From the NCBI RefSeq assembly GCF_000010725.1, contig NC_013854.1, positions 434,001 to 498,000 of the forward strand: a stretch of DNA of 64,000 nucleotides, written 5' to 3'. The stretch is from Azospirillum sp. B510 (GTDB lineage: Bacteria > Pseudomonadota > Alphaproteobacteria > Azospirillales > Azospirillaceae). Below are positions 1 to 9,580 of this stretch, piece after piece. Positions within the stretch are counted from its first letter, which is position 1. Every line of letters starts with the position of its first letter. The translations under genes and the position numbers were made by a program. The notes beneath the pieces were generated by a model. That model was not told the DNA's origin and did no database searches. It saw only the letters and a list, made by a program, of their open reading frames with translations.

Positions 1-210
1 GTCGCCATCCTCGCTCGGCGGCGGGAACCAGCGCGCGAGATCCTTCTTCAGCGACGCGGCCAGGGTCTTGGCGCCGGCATCGTCGACCGCGGGGGCGGCC
101 TGGGCCGGCGACCAGCCGGCGACCAGCGCCAGCATGCCGCCGGCGATCAGGGCGGGTTTCAGGGACCGGACCGGCCGGGCCGGGGCGGTCGGAAAACGGC
201 GCAGACGCAT
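1..210 (-). CDS. Putative secreted protein, N-terminal fragment
   Basis: The reading frame starts at 210 and runs off the left edge of the window, so only about 70 N-terminal residues are visible. They begin MRLRRFPTAP, followed by a basic stretch, a hydrophobic core (ALIAGGMLALVAG) and an Ala-Gln-Ala cleavage-like site near residue 39. This is a typical Sec signal peptide, so the product is probably exported to the periplasm. The mature part seen (AAPAVDDAGAKTLAASLKKD) is too short to assign a family. The function is unknown. Confidence 0.6.
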   Translation of the reverse strand, partial: MRLRRFPTAPARPVRSLKPALIAGGMLALVAGWSPAQAAPAVDDAGAKTLAASLKKDLARWFPPPSEDGD

Positions 211-303
211 CGAGGAAACTCTCCCAGCTACGATTTGGGAGTACGTTATGCTCGATACCCGAGGCGGGTCCATGCCCCTAATGGGCGAAATGCCAACGGG
301 CGG

Positions 304-972
304 TTAAAAATCCAGGTCGGCATAGTGCCTGGGCGGTGGGCAGCCGGTGATGTTGTCGGCCAGCAGCGCGCGGAAGCTGGGGCGCGACTTGATCCGGGCG
401 TACCAGTCCTTGGCCTCCGGACTGCGGTCCCACGGGACATTGTCGATATAGTCCAGGCAGGACAACTGCACCGCGGCGGCGATGTCGGCCAGGGTGAAGA
501 CCGGCCCCGCCAGCCAGGGCCGGCGTTCCGACAGGAAGGCGATGTAATCGAGATGATAGGTGACGTTGGCCAGCCCGGCGCGAATCGCCGGGGCGAAGGG
601 ATGGCCCTGGCCGGACAGCCGCTTGATCAGCTTCTCGCCGACCAGATTCTCGGTCACCTCGCGCTCGAACTTCTGCAGGAACCAGTCGGCGACCCGCCGC
701 ACCTCGGCCCGCGCCGCGATCTCGCGCGGCAGCAGCGGGGTGTCGGGATAGGCCTCCTCCAGATATTCGATCACGGCGAGGCCGCCGGCGACGACCGTCC
801 CATCCTCCTCCACCAGAACCGGAACCTCGGCGGCCGGGTTCAGCTTCAGGAAGTCGGTGCGCCGTTCCCATGGCCGTTCGACCACGGGTTCGAAGGGCAG
901 GCCCTTCTCGGCGAGCATGACGCGCGCGGTGCGCGACAGGGCGTGGATCGGGTGGTGGTACAGGGTTCGCAT
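304..972 (-). CDS. Glutathione S-transferase family protein (possibly FzlA-like)
   Basis: A 222-aa cytosolic protein with a thioredoxin-like N-terminal half starting MRTLYHHPIHALSRTARVML, followed by the GST pattern AEVPVLVEEDGTVVAGGLAV, in which Val-Pro and the acidic/Ser-like segment bind the thiol in this fold. An alpha-helical C-terminal domain with the usual FTLADIAAAV N-capping helix follows. The length is normal for bacterial GSTs. The tail PPPRHYADLDF extends past the usual GST end. From memory, the alphaproteobacterial division protein FzlA is a GST-like protein with a conserved C-terminal extension, so FzlA is a reasonable alternative; I cannot confirm it. The gene stands alone, 108 bp from the next. 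Confidence 0.85.
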   Translation of the reverse strand: MRTLYHHPIHALSRTARVMLAEKGLPFEPVVERPWERRTDFLKLNPAAEVPVLVEEDGTVVAGGLAVIEYLEEAYPDTPLLPREIAARAEVRRVADWFLQKFEREVTENLVGEKLIKRLSGQGHPFAPAIRAGLANVTYHLDYIAFLSERRPWLAGPVFTLADIAAAVQLSCLDYIDNVPWDRSPEAKDWYARIKSRPSFRALLADNITGCPPPRHYADLDF

Positions 973-1080
973 GGCGGCGCGACTTTACCGCAACGCCGCA
1001 AACGAAAACAGCCCGCGCATCGGAGTCTTCGAGACTCGTCCAGGGAGGGGCGGAGGGGCGGGCGGTATGACGGCGCCCCC

Positions 1081-1542
1081 TTATCCCGCCCGTGATAGAC
1101 GGTAGAGCACCAGCGCGTCCGGCTGGTTGGAGGGGGCGGCCACCGGAGTCCAGCCGTTGCGTTCATAGAAGGCGCGGGCGGCGGCGTTGCGGGCGGCGCA
1201 GGCCAGTTCGGCCGGACCCGGCGCGCCGTGCAGCAGGCCCAGCGCCTCGCGCAGCAGGGCGGAGCCGATGCCGCGCTTGTGCCATCCGGGGTCGATGAAC
1301 AGGTTGTGGATTATGCCGGCCTTGGGGTCGAGCGAGACGAAACCGACCACCGTCCCGTCCGTCTCGGCGACCAGCACCGAATCCTCGCGCACGCAATCAT
1401 AATAATCGTCGAGGCCGAATCGGTCGGCGGGCTGCCAGGAGAAGGCCTGGAGGCGGCCATGCAGGAAGATTTCGGCGCAACGTGCGGCGTCGGCGGCGCG
1501 GGCGGAACGGATCGCGATGCGTCCCCCATTGCCTGCCGGCAT
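1081..1542 (-). CDS. GNAT family N-acetyltransferase
   Basis: A 153-aa single-domain protein. The acetyl-CoA-binding motif A is visible as HKRGIGSALLREAL around residues 88-101, preceded by the beta4 segment GIIHNLFIDPGW and followed by the usual AARAFYERNGW motif. It should transfer an acetyl group from acetyl-CoA to an amine, but the sequence does not show the acceptor. It begins IAIRSARAADAARCAEIF, a common opening for this family. It is monocistronic as far as can be seen, with 108 bp to the GST-like gene downstream. Confidence 0.88.
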   Translation of the reverse strand: MPAGNGGRIAIRSARAADAARCAEIFLHGRLQAFSWQPADRFGLDDYYDCVREDSVLVAETDGTVVGFVSLDPKAGIIHNLFIDPGWHKRGIGSALLREALGLLHGAPGPAELACAARNAAARAFYERNGWTPVAAPSNQPDALVLYRLSRAG

Positions 1543-1682
1543 GCCCGTCCCCCTCTGTCCGTTGCGGTCCGTCCCGCGGAATGGTCCGACAGGATCAACC
1601 GGATTCCGGCCAGACTATTCCAGCGGCGGGGCCTGCGGAAACGGTCCTTTCGTCCTGTCCGCCGGTGGCGGGAGGGGGGCGC

Positions 1683-2882
1683 TCAGCGCGGGGCCTTGTC
1701 GTCGGCCGCCTTGTCATTTGGGGCCCTGTCATTCGGGGCGCGGCCATTCGGGGCCCGGTCATTCCGAACCCTGTCGGGGCCGGAGGCGCCCTTTTCCGGG
1801 GCGGCGTCGATGCCGCTTGCCGGCGGGCGCGCCGGCTCGTTGGCGGCGTTGCCCAGCAATCCCGTCTCGCGGTAATAGCGCTCGGCCCCCGGATGCAGGG
1901 GAACCGACACGTTGGCGACCGCGCGGGCGGGGTCGAAGTTGCGGCCCTGCGGGTGCCCTTCGGCCAGCACCCGGCGGGTGTTCTCGTGCCACAGCGCGCG
2001 GACGACGCCATAGATCAGATCGGGGTCGCGGTCGGCGCGGGTCAGCAGCTCCGCCCCCAGGCTCAGCGTCGGGGTGGGAGCGCTGCCGGGATAGGCGTTG
2101 GCCGGGATCTCGTGCTCGATGTAGAAGCGCTGGGTGCGCAGCAGCCGCTCGGCCGGCTCGCCGTCCAGCGGCACCAGCCGGATCGGCACCCGCGCCGCCA
2201 CGTCGCTGACCGCCGCCACCGGATAGCCGCCGACCATGAAGAAACCATCCAGTTCCCCCTTCGCCAGCCGGTCGGCCGACGTGCCGGGCTTCAGGTAGAG
2301 CGGTGTGACCGTGCCTTCCGACAGGCCGTAGGCGTCGAGGATCAGCCGCGCCTCCACCAGCGTGCCGGATCCCTCCTCGCCGAGGGAGACGCTGCGGCCC
2401 TTCAGATCGGCCATGTGGTCGATGAAGCCGTCGGAACGGACGACGACCTGGATCGCCTCCGCATAGAGCATGCCGAGCGAGCGCAGCTCCGGGAAGGGGC
2501 GCTTGCCGGTGAAGCTGCCGGTGCCGGTATAGGCCCAATAGGCGACGTCGGCCTGGGCGAAGCCGGCCTCCACCGTGCCGGCGCGCAGCATCTCGACATT
2601 CTCCACCGACCCGTTGCTGGCCTGCGCCACCACGATCAGGCCGGGGATGCCGCAGCTTCCCCCCTTGTCGCAGGGGCGGGAGCCGGGCGGGTTGGAGATG
2701 GCGTTGGCGATCAGCCCGCCGATGGGGAAATAGGTGCCGGAGGTGGTGCCGGTGCCGATGCGGAAATAGCGCAGTTCCTGCGCGGCGGCGGGGCGGCCCG
2801 ACAGCCCGTCGGCCAGCAGCGGCGCCAGGGCGGCGCCCCCCATCAGGCCGCCCATCAGACGGCGGCGGCTGAGGGCGGGCAT
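1683..2882 (-). CDS. TAXI family TRAP transporter solute-binding protein
   Basis: A 399-aa exported protein from the chosen ATG at 2882, which places a twin-arginine-like SRRRLMGG and a hydrophobic segment at the N-terminus, cleaved near AAAQ. A longer form from 2969 would put a low-complexity leader before the signal and is less likely. The mature protein opens YFRIGTGTTSGTYFPIGGL, characteristic of TAXI (TRAP-associated extracytoplasmic immunogenic) proteins, with the later VEAGFAQADVAYWAYTGTG. It should bind a small organic acid or amino acid in the periplasm. No TRAP membrane subunit is adjacent. The last 25 or so residues are an Asn/Asp/Arg-rich pentad repeat encoded by a 15-bp tandem array, an extension that looks recent. 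Confidence 0.88.
   Translation of the reverse strand: MPALSRRRLMGGLMGGAALAPLLADGLSGRPAAAQELRYFRIGTGTTSGTYFPIGGLIANAISNPPGSRPCDKGGSCGIPGLIVVAQASNGSVENVEMLRAGTVEAGFAQADVAYWAYTGTGSFTGKRPFPELRSLGMLYAEAIQVVVRSDGFIDHMADLKGRSVSLGEEGSGTLVEARLILDAYGLSEGTVTPLYLKPGTSADRLAKGELDGFFMVGGYPVAAVSDVAARVPIRLVPLDGEPAERLLRTQRFYIEHEIPANAYPGSAPTPTLSLGAELLTRADRDPDLIYGVVRALWHENTRRVLAEGHPQGRNFDPARAVANVSVPLHPGAERYYRETGLLGNAANEPARPPASGIDAAPEKGASGPDRVRNDRAPNGRAPNDRAPNDKAADDKAPR
1699..1773. repeat. 15-bp tandem array in the 3' end of the TAXI gene
   Basis: Five consecutive 15-bp units at 1699, 1714, 1729, 1744 and 1759 share the core TCATTCGGGGC. On the coding strand they encode pentads of the type R-A-P-N-D just before the stop codon. 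As the unit is a multiple of three, the array lengthens the protein without shifting the frame. Confidence 0.85.
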
Positions 2883-3065
2883 GGCGGAAGATGCGGCGGA
2901 ATCGGCCCGATGCTCCGGCAAGGGAAGCGCCGGCGGGGGAGGGCAGGCCTGGGCGTCTGCGCGGGGCACCGGGGAGGTCCGTTCGTCTTGCCCCTTCGTC
3001 CGGAGGTGGGAAGGGCGTGCCCTTGAAGATCTCCGCGCAACCCCGTCATTTCAAGGCACAAGCGG

Positions 3066-3560
3066 TCAAATCACCCCGACGAGGTCGAGAACGCCGGCGA
3101 CTGCTACCGCACCGCCACACAAGCGCGCCGCCCGCTCCGACTCGGCCTGCGTCACCGCGATGGACAGCCCCAGCCCGCCGCAGGCGACCAGCATCAGCCC
3201 GGCGGCGAATCCGGCCCAATAAAGCGGCGGTCCCTGGTGGGCGTGGCCGTGGAACAGGGCGGCGACCGCGGCGACCAGCACCGCCAGCACGGCCGGCGCC
3301 CGCACCCCCAGCGCCACCAGCGAGCCGACCACGATCAGCGAGGCGGCGAGTCCCGGTCCGGCATAGGGCAGCCGCAGCCCCATCTGCGCGGCGAAGCCCG
3401 CCGCCAGCGCGGCGGTCACGGCGGCGGCCGGCACCTGCCAGACCGCGGTGCCGCCGGCCTGTCCGGCCCACATGCCGATGCCGAGGATGCCCAGCAGATG
3501 TTGCAGCACCCAGACCGGCGTGGTCAGCCCGGTGCCGAAAGCTCCCGTCAGCGTCGTCAT
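3066..3560 (-). CDS. HupE/UreJ family membrane protein
   Basis: A 164-aa polytopic membrane protein from ATG 3560; the longer frame to 3680 adds a polar leader unlike the family. The opening LTTPVWVLQHLLGILGIGMWAGQ is the conserved HupE/UreJ first helix with the Gln-His pair, and a histidine-rich motif HGHAHQ lies near the middle (about residue 107). Five to six hydrophobic segments are evident. Family members are nickel/cobalt-type permeases usually found in hydrogenase or urease operons. Here the neighbours are a TAXI protein and a lipoprotein, with no hydrogenase or urease gene in the window. The N-terminus lacks the usual cleaved signal. Confidence 0.8.
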   Translation of the reverse strand: MTTLTGAFGTGLTTPVWVLQHLLGILGIGMWAGQAGGTAVWQVPAAAVTAALAAGFAAQMGLRLPYAGPGLAASLIVVGSLVALGVRAPAVLAVLVAAVAALFHGHAHQGPPLYWAGFAAGLMLVACGGLGLSIAVTQAESERAARLCGGAVAVAGVLDLVGVI

Positions 3561-3655
3561 GCGCCCGCATCCCCATCCGTTCCGCTCCGCAAGCCGGTAT
3601 GGCGGCTGGGACGGTGCGGGGTCAAGCCGCCGTGCTGTGGCCAGGATGGGGCAGG

Positions 3656-4207
3656 TCACCGCGCCAGCGGGTCGCCCCATTGGCGCAGGTCGTTCTCGCG
3701 CCGCATCAGATCGCGCTGGCCCAGCGGATCGAGCCGCCCTATGGCGTCGTCGGTGCGCATGCGGTCGACCTCCGGCCGGATCAGGTCGCGCTTGAAGGCG
3801 TCGGTGGCGCTCTGCGACGAGGGGGGGGGAGGCAGCGGCACCGGGCGCGGCGGTTGGGGCAGGGCGGCCGGATCCGGCGGCGGCGACGAGCTGCCGCGCC
3901 GGCGCTTGGGCGGAGGCTGGCCGGTGTCGTTCGAGTCGCGGTCCGAGCCGCGGTTTGCCTGCCGGTCGGCCCGCGACTGGTCCGCCTGGTTCTGGTCTGC
4001 CTGGATTCCGCTCCAGGTCCGCCGGCCGCCGCCGGGGATGAAGGTCTCGGTGTGGATCGGCGGGAAGGCCTGGGTGCTGTTGGGGGCGCTGTCGGAGGCA
4101 CGGCCGGGCTGGTCCCCGCGTGGATCCGAAGGCGCGCAGGCGCCTGCCGCCAGCAGGACGGCCAGCGCGAGCAGGGGGCGGAGACGGGGCGGGGGAGCTG
4201 GGATCAT
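3656..4207 (-). CDS. Putative proline/asparagine-rich lipoprotein
   Basis: About 183 aa from ATG 4207, chosen because it directly precedes the hydrophobic signal (LRPLLALAVLLAAGAC) with lipobox LAAGAC; the cysteine would be lipidated. A start at 4234 is also possible. The mature protein is low-complexity: a Gln/Asp/Asn/Arg-rich run with near repeats (QADQNQADQSRADRQANR), then a Pro-rich stretch and a charged C-terminal helix (DLIRPEVDRMRTDDAIGRL). I recognise no domain. The promoter region is shared with the divergent imuB and its SOS box, only about 85 bp away. Confidence 0.6.
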   Translation of the reverse strand: MIPAPPPRLRPLLALAVLLAAGACAPSDPRGDQPGRASDSAPNSTQAFPPIHTETFIPGGGRRTWSGIQADQNQADQSRADRQANRGSDRDSNDTGQPPPKRRRGSSSPPPDPAALPQPPRPVPLPPPPSSQSATDAFKRDLIRPEVDRMRTDDAIGRLDPLGQRDLMRRENDLRQWGDPLAR

Positions 4208-4291
4208 GACTGGAATGTCGGCATCACCAGCCATTTCGGCAAGGAGATCCCGAAGGAGAGACTCCCCTTGCGGTCAAGCCGGCGCTAGGAT

Positions 4292-4306
4292 GTTCGTTGT
4301 TTGTTC
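4292..4306 (+). promoter_or_regulatory. LexA (SOS) box upstream of imuB
   Basis: The sequence GTTCGTTGTTTGTTC is a perfect match to the alphaproteobacterial LexA operator GTTC-N7-GTTC. It ends 18 bp before the first ATG of imuB (4325), where LexA would block transcription. It argues for a translation start at or after 4325, because a start near 4301 would lie inside the operator. The consensus is established knowledge for this class; binding here is inferred. Confidence 0.85.
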
Positions 4307-4324
4307 TTGTCCGCCGGGCTCCCC

Positions 4325-5899
4325 ATGCCACCTGTCCTTCTCCCCCCTCCTCGATCCCCCGCTCCCCCTGGGGAGAGGGGACGTCGCCGCATCCTCGCCT
4401 TGTGGCTGCCGCGCCTGCCGACCGACGCGCGGGAGCGGCTGCTGCCGCCCGAGTCGCGGCGACGCCCCTTCGCCCTGCTGCGGACCGAGCGCCAGCGGCG
4501 GATGGTGGTCGCGGTCAACCGGGCGGCGGCGGCGCTGGGCATAGCACCCGGCCATAGCCTCAGCGACGCCCGCGCGCTGGAGCCGGCGCTGGAGGTGGCG
4601 GAGGCCACGCCGGAGGCCGATTCGCTTCTGCTCGGCCGCATCGCCGACTGGGCGCGGCGCTACAGCCCGTGGGCGGCGGCGGACGAGCCAGACGGGGTGG
4701 TGATCGACATCACCGGCTGCGCCCATCTGCTGGGCGGCGAGCCGGCGCTGGTCGCCGACCTGACCGGCCGGCTGCGCGCCGCCGGCTTCTCCGCCCGCGC
4801 CGCCATCGCCGATACCCCGGCCGCCGCCTGGGGGCTGGTGCGCTTCGGCGGCCCGGACGACCGGCGGCGGGAGCGGCTGGACGGCCTGCCGCTGGCCGCC
4901 CTGCGCCTGGCGGCGGAGACGGCGGAGGGGCTGCATGCGTTGGGATTGCGCCGGATCGGCGATCTGCACGCCATGCCGCGGGCCGGGCTGGCCGCGCGGT
5001 TCGGCGCCGGGCTGCTGCGACGCTACGATCAGGCCTTCGGTCGGCTGGACGAGCCGATCTCCCCACGCCGGCCGGTGTCCGACCACCGCGAGCGCCTGAC
5101 CTTCGCCGAGCCGATCGCCACGGCCGAATCGATCGCCGGGGCGCTGCGCCATCTGCTGGGGCGGCTGTGTCGGGGGCTGGAGGCGGCGGGGCTGGGGGTG
5201 CGACGGCTGCGGCTGGACGTCCACCGCACCGACCAGCGGGTCGATGACGAGCCGCAAAGCCTGACGCTCGGCACCAGCCGCCCGACCCGCGACCCGGCGG
5301 CATTGGCCCGGCTGTTCGCCCCGCTGGTCGAGCGGATCGAACCAGAGCCGGGGCCGGGGCAGGGGCTGGAAACGCTGGTGCTGTCGGCGACGGAGACCGG
5401 GCCGCTGGCCGCCATCCAGATCGGCACCGATGGGGAGGGGAGCGATGACGGGCTGGCCGCGCTGGTCGACCGGCTGACCCTGCGGTTGGGGGAACGGGCG
5501 GTGCTGCGGCTGGTGCCGCGGGAAAGCTGGCTGCCGGAACGCTGCGTGGCGCCGTTTCCGCCCTTGGAGACGCTGCCGGCGCCGAAGCCCTGGCCGGTCG
5601 GGCATCCGCGCCCTCCGCGCCTGCTGGCCCCGCCCGAACCGGTGGAGGCCATCGCCCCGCTGCCCGACGACCCGCCACGCCACTTCGTCTGGCGCGGCAC
5701 GCGGCACCGGGTTTGCCGGGCCGAGGGGCCGGAGCGGATCGAAAGCGAATGGTGGCGTCCGGCAGGATCGCTGGGGTTGGCCGTGCGCGACTATTATCGC
5801 GTCGAGGACGAGGACGGCCGCCGCTTCTGGCTGTTCCGCGCCGGCCTGTATCGGCCGGGGGAGACCCCGCGCTGGTTCCTGCACGGGTTCCTGGGGTGA
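4325..5899 (+). CDS. imuB: ImuB, Y-family polymerase-like translesion factor
   Basis: A 524-aa protein. ILALWLPRLPTDARERL replaces the metal-binding segment of active Y-family polymerases, as expected for the non-catalytic ImuB subgroup. The helix-hairpin-like region LHALGLRRIGDLHAMPRAGL and palm/finger segments (GVVIDITGCAHLLGG) follow. The C-terminal part (GPERIESEWWRPAG, RDYYRVEDEDGRRFWLFRAG) matches the domain seen at the end of ImuB proteins. ImuB bridges the DnaE2 polymerase and the sliding clamp in SOS mutagenesis. The start is uncertain: residues 5-22 are Pro/Arg-rich and encoded by a palindromic repeat-like stretch before the conserved RRRILALW. imuA is not adjacent, and dnaE2 lies 22 kb away on the other strand. 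Confidence 0.9.
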   Translation: MPPVLLPPPRSPAPPGERGRRRILALWLPRLPTDARERLLPPESRRRPFALLRTERQRRMVVAVNRAAAALGIAPGHSLSDARALEPALEVAEATPEADSLLLGRIADWARRYSPWAAADEPDGVVIDITGCAHLLGGEPALVADLTGRLRAAGFSARAAIADTPAAAWGLVRFGGPDDRRRERLDGLPLAALRLAAETAEGLHALGLRRIGDLHAMPRAGLAARFGAGLLRRYDQAFGRLDEPISPRRPVSDHRERLTFAEPIATAESIAGALRHLLGRLCRGLEAAGLGVRRLRLDVHRTDQRVDDEPQSLTLGTSRPTRDPAALARLFAPLVERIEPEPGPGQGLETLVLSATETGPLAAIQIGTDGEGSDDGLAALVDRLTLRLGERAVLRLVPRESWLPERCVAPFPPLETLPAPKPWPVGHPRPPRLLAPPEPVEAIAPLPDDPPRHFVWRGTRHRVCRAEGPERIESEWWRPAGSLGLAVRDYYRVEDEDGRRFWLFRAGLYRPGETPRWFLHGFLG

Positions 5900-5920
5900 G
5901 GTGCCTCCGCCCCCTCCCAA

Positions 5921-5949
5921 CCCTCCCCCCTACCCAGGGCGGGGGAGGG
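5921..5949. terminator. GC-rich hairpin between convergent imuB and accA
   Basis: Perfect 9-bp arms (CCCTCCCCC at 5921-5929 and GGGGGAGGG at 5941-5949) flank an 11-nt loop in the gap between two convergent genes. There is no clear T-run. It belongs to a recurrent palindrome family in this window and may end transcription from both sides. Confidence 0.5.
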
Positions 5950-5966
5950 GGGATATGGACCCGGTC

Positions 5967-6923
5967 TCAGCCCAGCCCCTTCTGCCCCATCTCCAGGAAC
6001 TTCTCGCGGCGCTTGGCGCGCAGGGTGGCGCCGTCGAGCCCATCCATCTGGACCAGCGATTCCTCGATGCAGTCGCCCAACTTCCGGATCGTCTCGGCCG
6101 GGTCGCGATGAGCGCCGCCGATCGGCTCGCTCACCACCTGGTCGATGACGCCCAGCTCCTTCAGGTCCTGGCTGATCAGGCGCAGGGCGATGGCCGCCTC
6201 GCCCGCCATGTCGGAGCTGCGCCACAGGATCGACGCGCAGCCTTCCGGCGAGATCACCGAATATATCGCGTGTTCCAGCATCAGCACGCGGTCGGCGGTG
6301 GCGATGGCGATGGCGCCGCCCGACCCGCCCTCGCCGATGACCGAGGCGACCATCGGCACGGTCAGCCGCAGGCAGCGCTCGATGCTCTTGGCGATGGCCT
6401 CGGCCTGGCCGCGCTCCTCGGCCTGGACGCCGGGGAAGGCGCCGGCGGTGTCGACCAGCGAGAGGACCGGCAGCTTGAAGCGGTCGGCCAGATCCATCAG
6501 GCGCTGGGCCTTGCGGTAGCCTTCCGGCTTGGCCATGCCGAAATTGTGGCGGACGCGCGATTCGGTGTCGTTGCCCTTTTCCTGGCCGATCACCACCACC
6601 GAGCGGCCGCGGAAGCGCCCCAGCCCGCCGATGACCGCGCGGTCCTCGGCGAAATGGCGGTCGCCGGCCAGCGGCGTGAAGTCCTCGATCAGCCCATGCA
6701 CATAGTCCAGGCAGTGCGGCCGATTGGGGTGGCGGGCCACCTGAACCTTCTGCGCGGGCGTGAGCTTGGCGTAGGTCTGCCGCAGGAGCTTGTCGACCTT
6801 GGCCTGCAGCTTGGCGACCTCGTCGGCGATGTTGATGTCGCCGGCGTTGGTCAGGTGCCGCAACTCCTCGATCTTGCCTTCAAGCTCGGCGATCGGCTTT
6901 TCGAATTCCAGGAAGGTCTGCAT
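5967..6923 (-). CDS. accA: Acetyl-CoA carboxylase carboxyltransferase subunit alpha
   Basis: A 318-aa protein from ATG 6923, which gives the canonical start [20 protein letters not shown]; the upstream extension in frame is not family-like. AccA with AccD transfers the carboxyl group from carboxybiotin to acetyl-CoA, the committed step of fatty-acid synthesis in the cytosol. Visible signatures are the N-terminal coiled region, [18 protein letters not shown] CoA-binding segment (here [17 protein letters not shown]), [18 protein letters not shown], and the glycine-rich [13 protein letters not shown] with [13 protein letters not shown], which forms the oxyanion-hole region. The length matches family norms. 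It is convergent with imuB; accD is not in the window. Confidence 0.97.
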   Translation of the reverse strand: MQTFLEFEKPIAELEGKIEELRHLTNAGDINIADEVAKLQAKVDKLLRQTYAKLTPAQKVQVARHPNRPHCLDYVHGLIEDFTPLAGDRHFAEDRAVIGGLGRFRGRSVVVIGQEKGNDTESRVRHNFGMAKPEGYRKAQRLMDLADRFKLPVLSLVDTAGAFPGVQAEERGQAEAIAKSIERCLRLTVPMVASVIGEGGSGGAIAIATADRVLMLEHAIYSVISPEGCASILWRSSDMAGEAAIALRLISQDLKELGVIDQVVSEPIGGAHRDPAETIRKLGDCIEESLVQMDGLDGATLRAKRREKFLEMGQKGLG

Positions 6924-7113
6924 GCCGGACACGGGTGGTTGGCGAGGCGCACGAAAAAACGCGCGCTTGGTAGCACGCCCGGCGCGCCTGCGCCACAGCG
7001 GAAAGATGCGGGGCACCCCAGGGAGCTCCGGGGAGGGTTCCGCGACGAACCCACAGGGTTTATCCTCAAGCGCCGGGAAATTCCAAGCCCAATCGTGGAA
7101 GGCCGATCGTTCC

Positions 7114-7866
7114 ATGCCCGTCTTCAAGGACCATTTCTCCGGCCATGCCGGTGATTACCGCCTTTTCCGCCCGACCTATCCCGACGGGCTGGCGGCGGCG
7201 CTGGCCGATGCGGCGCCGGGGCGGGACGCGGCTTGGGACGCCGGTTGCGGCAACGGCCAGCTCTCGGTTTCCCTGGCGGCGCATTTCGCGACGGTCCATG
7301 CCACCGACGCCAGCGCGGAGCAGATCGCCCAGGCGGAGCCGCATGACCGTGTCCGCTATGCCGCCGCCCCGGCGGAGGAGAGCGGCCTGCCCGACGGCTG
7401 CTGCGACCTGATCGTCGCGGCGCAGGCGGCGCATTGGTTCGATCTGGAGCGCTTCCACGCCGAGGTGCGGCGGGTGGCGAAGCCGGGGGCGGCGGTGGCG
7501 CTGGTCTGCTACGCGTTGCAGCAACTTGAGGATCAGCCGCTGAACGCAGCGGTGGAGCGGTTCCACAACGCCACGCTCGGCCCCTATTGGCCGGCCGACC
7601 GCTGGAAGGTGGTGAACGGCTACCGCGACCTGGAATTCCCCTTTCCGGAACTGCCGGTGCCGGCGCTGGCGATGGAGGCGGTCTGGCCGCTGCCCCGGCT
7701 GCTCGGCTACATGAGCACCTGGTCGGGGGTGAAGGCGGCGGCCAGGGCGCTCGGGCGCAACCCGCTGGAGGCCTTCGCCGAGGAGATCGCGCCGCTGTGG
7801 GGCGATCCGGCGACGGAGCGGCGCATCCGCTGGCCGCTGACGGTGCGGCTGGGGCGGGTGGAGTAG
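7114..7866 (+). CDS. Class I SAM-dependent methyltransferase
   Basis: A 250-aa cytosolic protein from ATG 7114 ([20 protein letters not shown]). The SAM-binding motif [20 protein letters not shown] lies near residues 42-60, motif II-like [14 protein letters not shown] follows, and the motif [19 protein letters not shown] marks the catalytic strand; this AxxxHWF form is typical of the methyltransferase-11 group related to trans-aconitate methyltransferases. The substrate cannot be told. The reading frame continues upstream, but that part overlaps accA antisense and is not conserved-looking. It is divergent from accA and convergent with the malate synthase gene, 18 bp apart. Confidence 0.87.
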   Translation: MPVFKDHFSGHAGDYRLFRPTYPDGLAAALADAAPGRDAAWDAGCGNGQLSVSLAAHFATVHATDASAEQIAQAEPHDRVRYAAAPAEESGLPDGCCDLIVAAQAAHWFDLERFHAEVRRVAKPGAAVALVCYALQQLEDQPLNAAVERFHNATLGPYWPADRWKVVNGYRDLEFPFPELPVPALAMEAVWPLPRLLGYMSTWSGVKAAARALGRNPLEAFAEEIAPLWGDPATERRIRWPLTVRLGRVE

Positions 7867-7884
7867 GCTTCGGCTGCCCTTTGC

Positions 7885-9489
<1,605 letters not shown>

Positions 9490-9580
9490 CGTGATGATCC
9501 CCTTCCCTGATTGTGATGAACCGCTCTCTCGACGGTTGAGGCCCCGGTATATCACGGGATATGGGCGATCCGGGGACGGC

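Noticed and set aside
235..1095. Long plus-strand open frame
   Set aside because: It is the antisense shadow of the GST-like gene, a common effect of very high G/C at third positions. Many similar long shadows across the window were left out.
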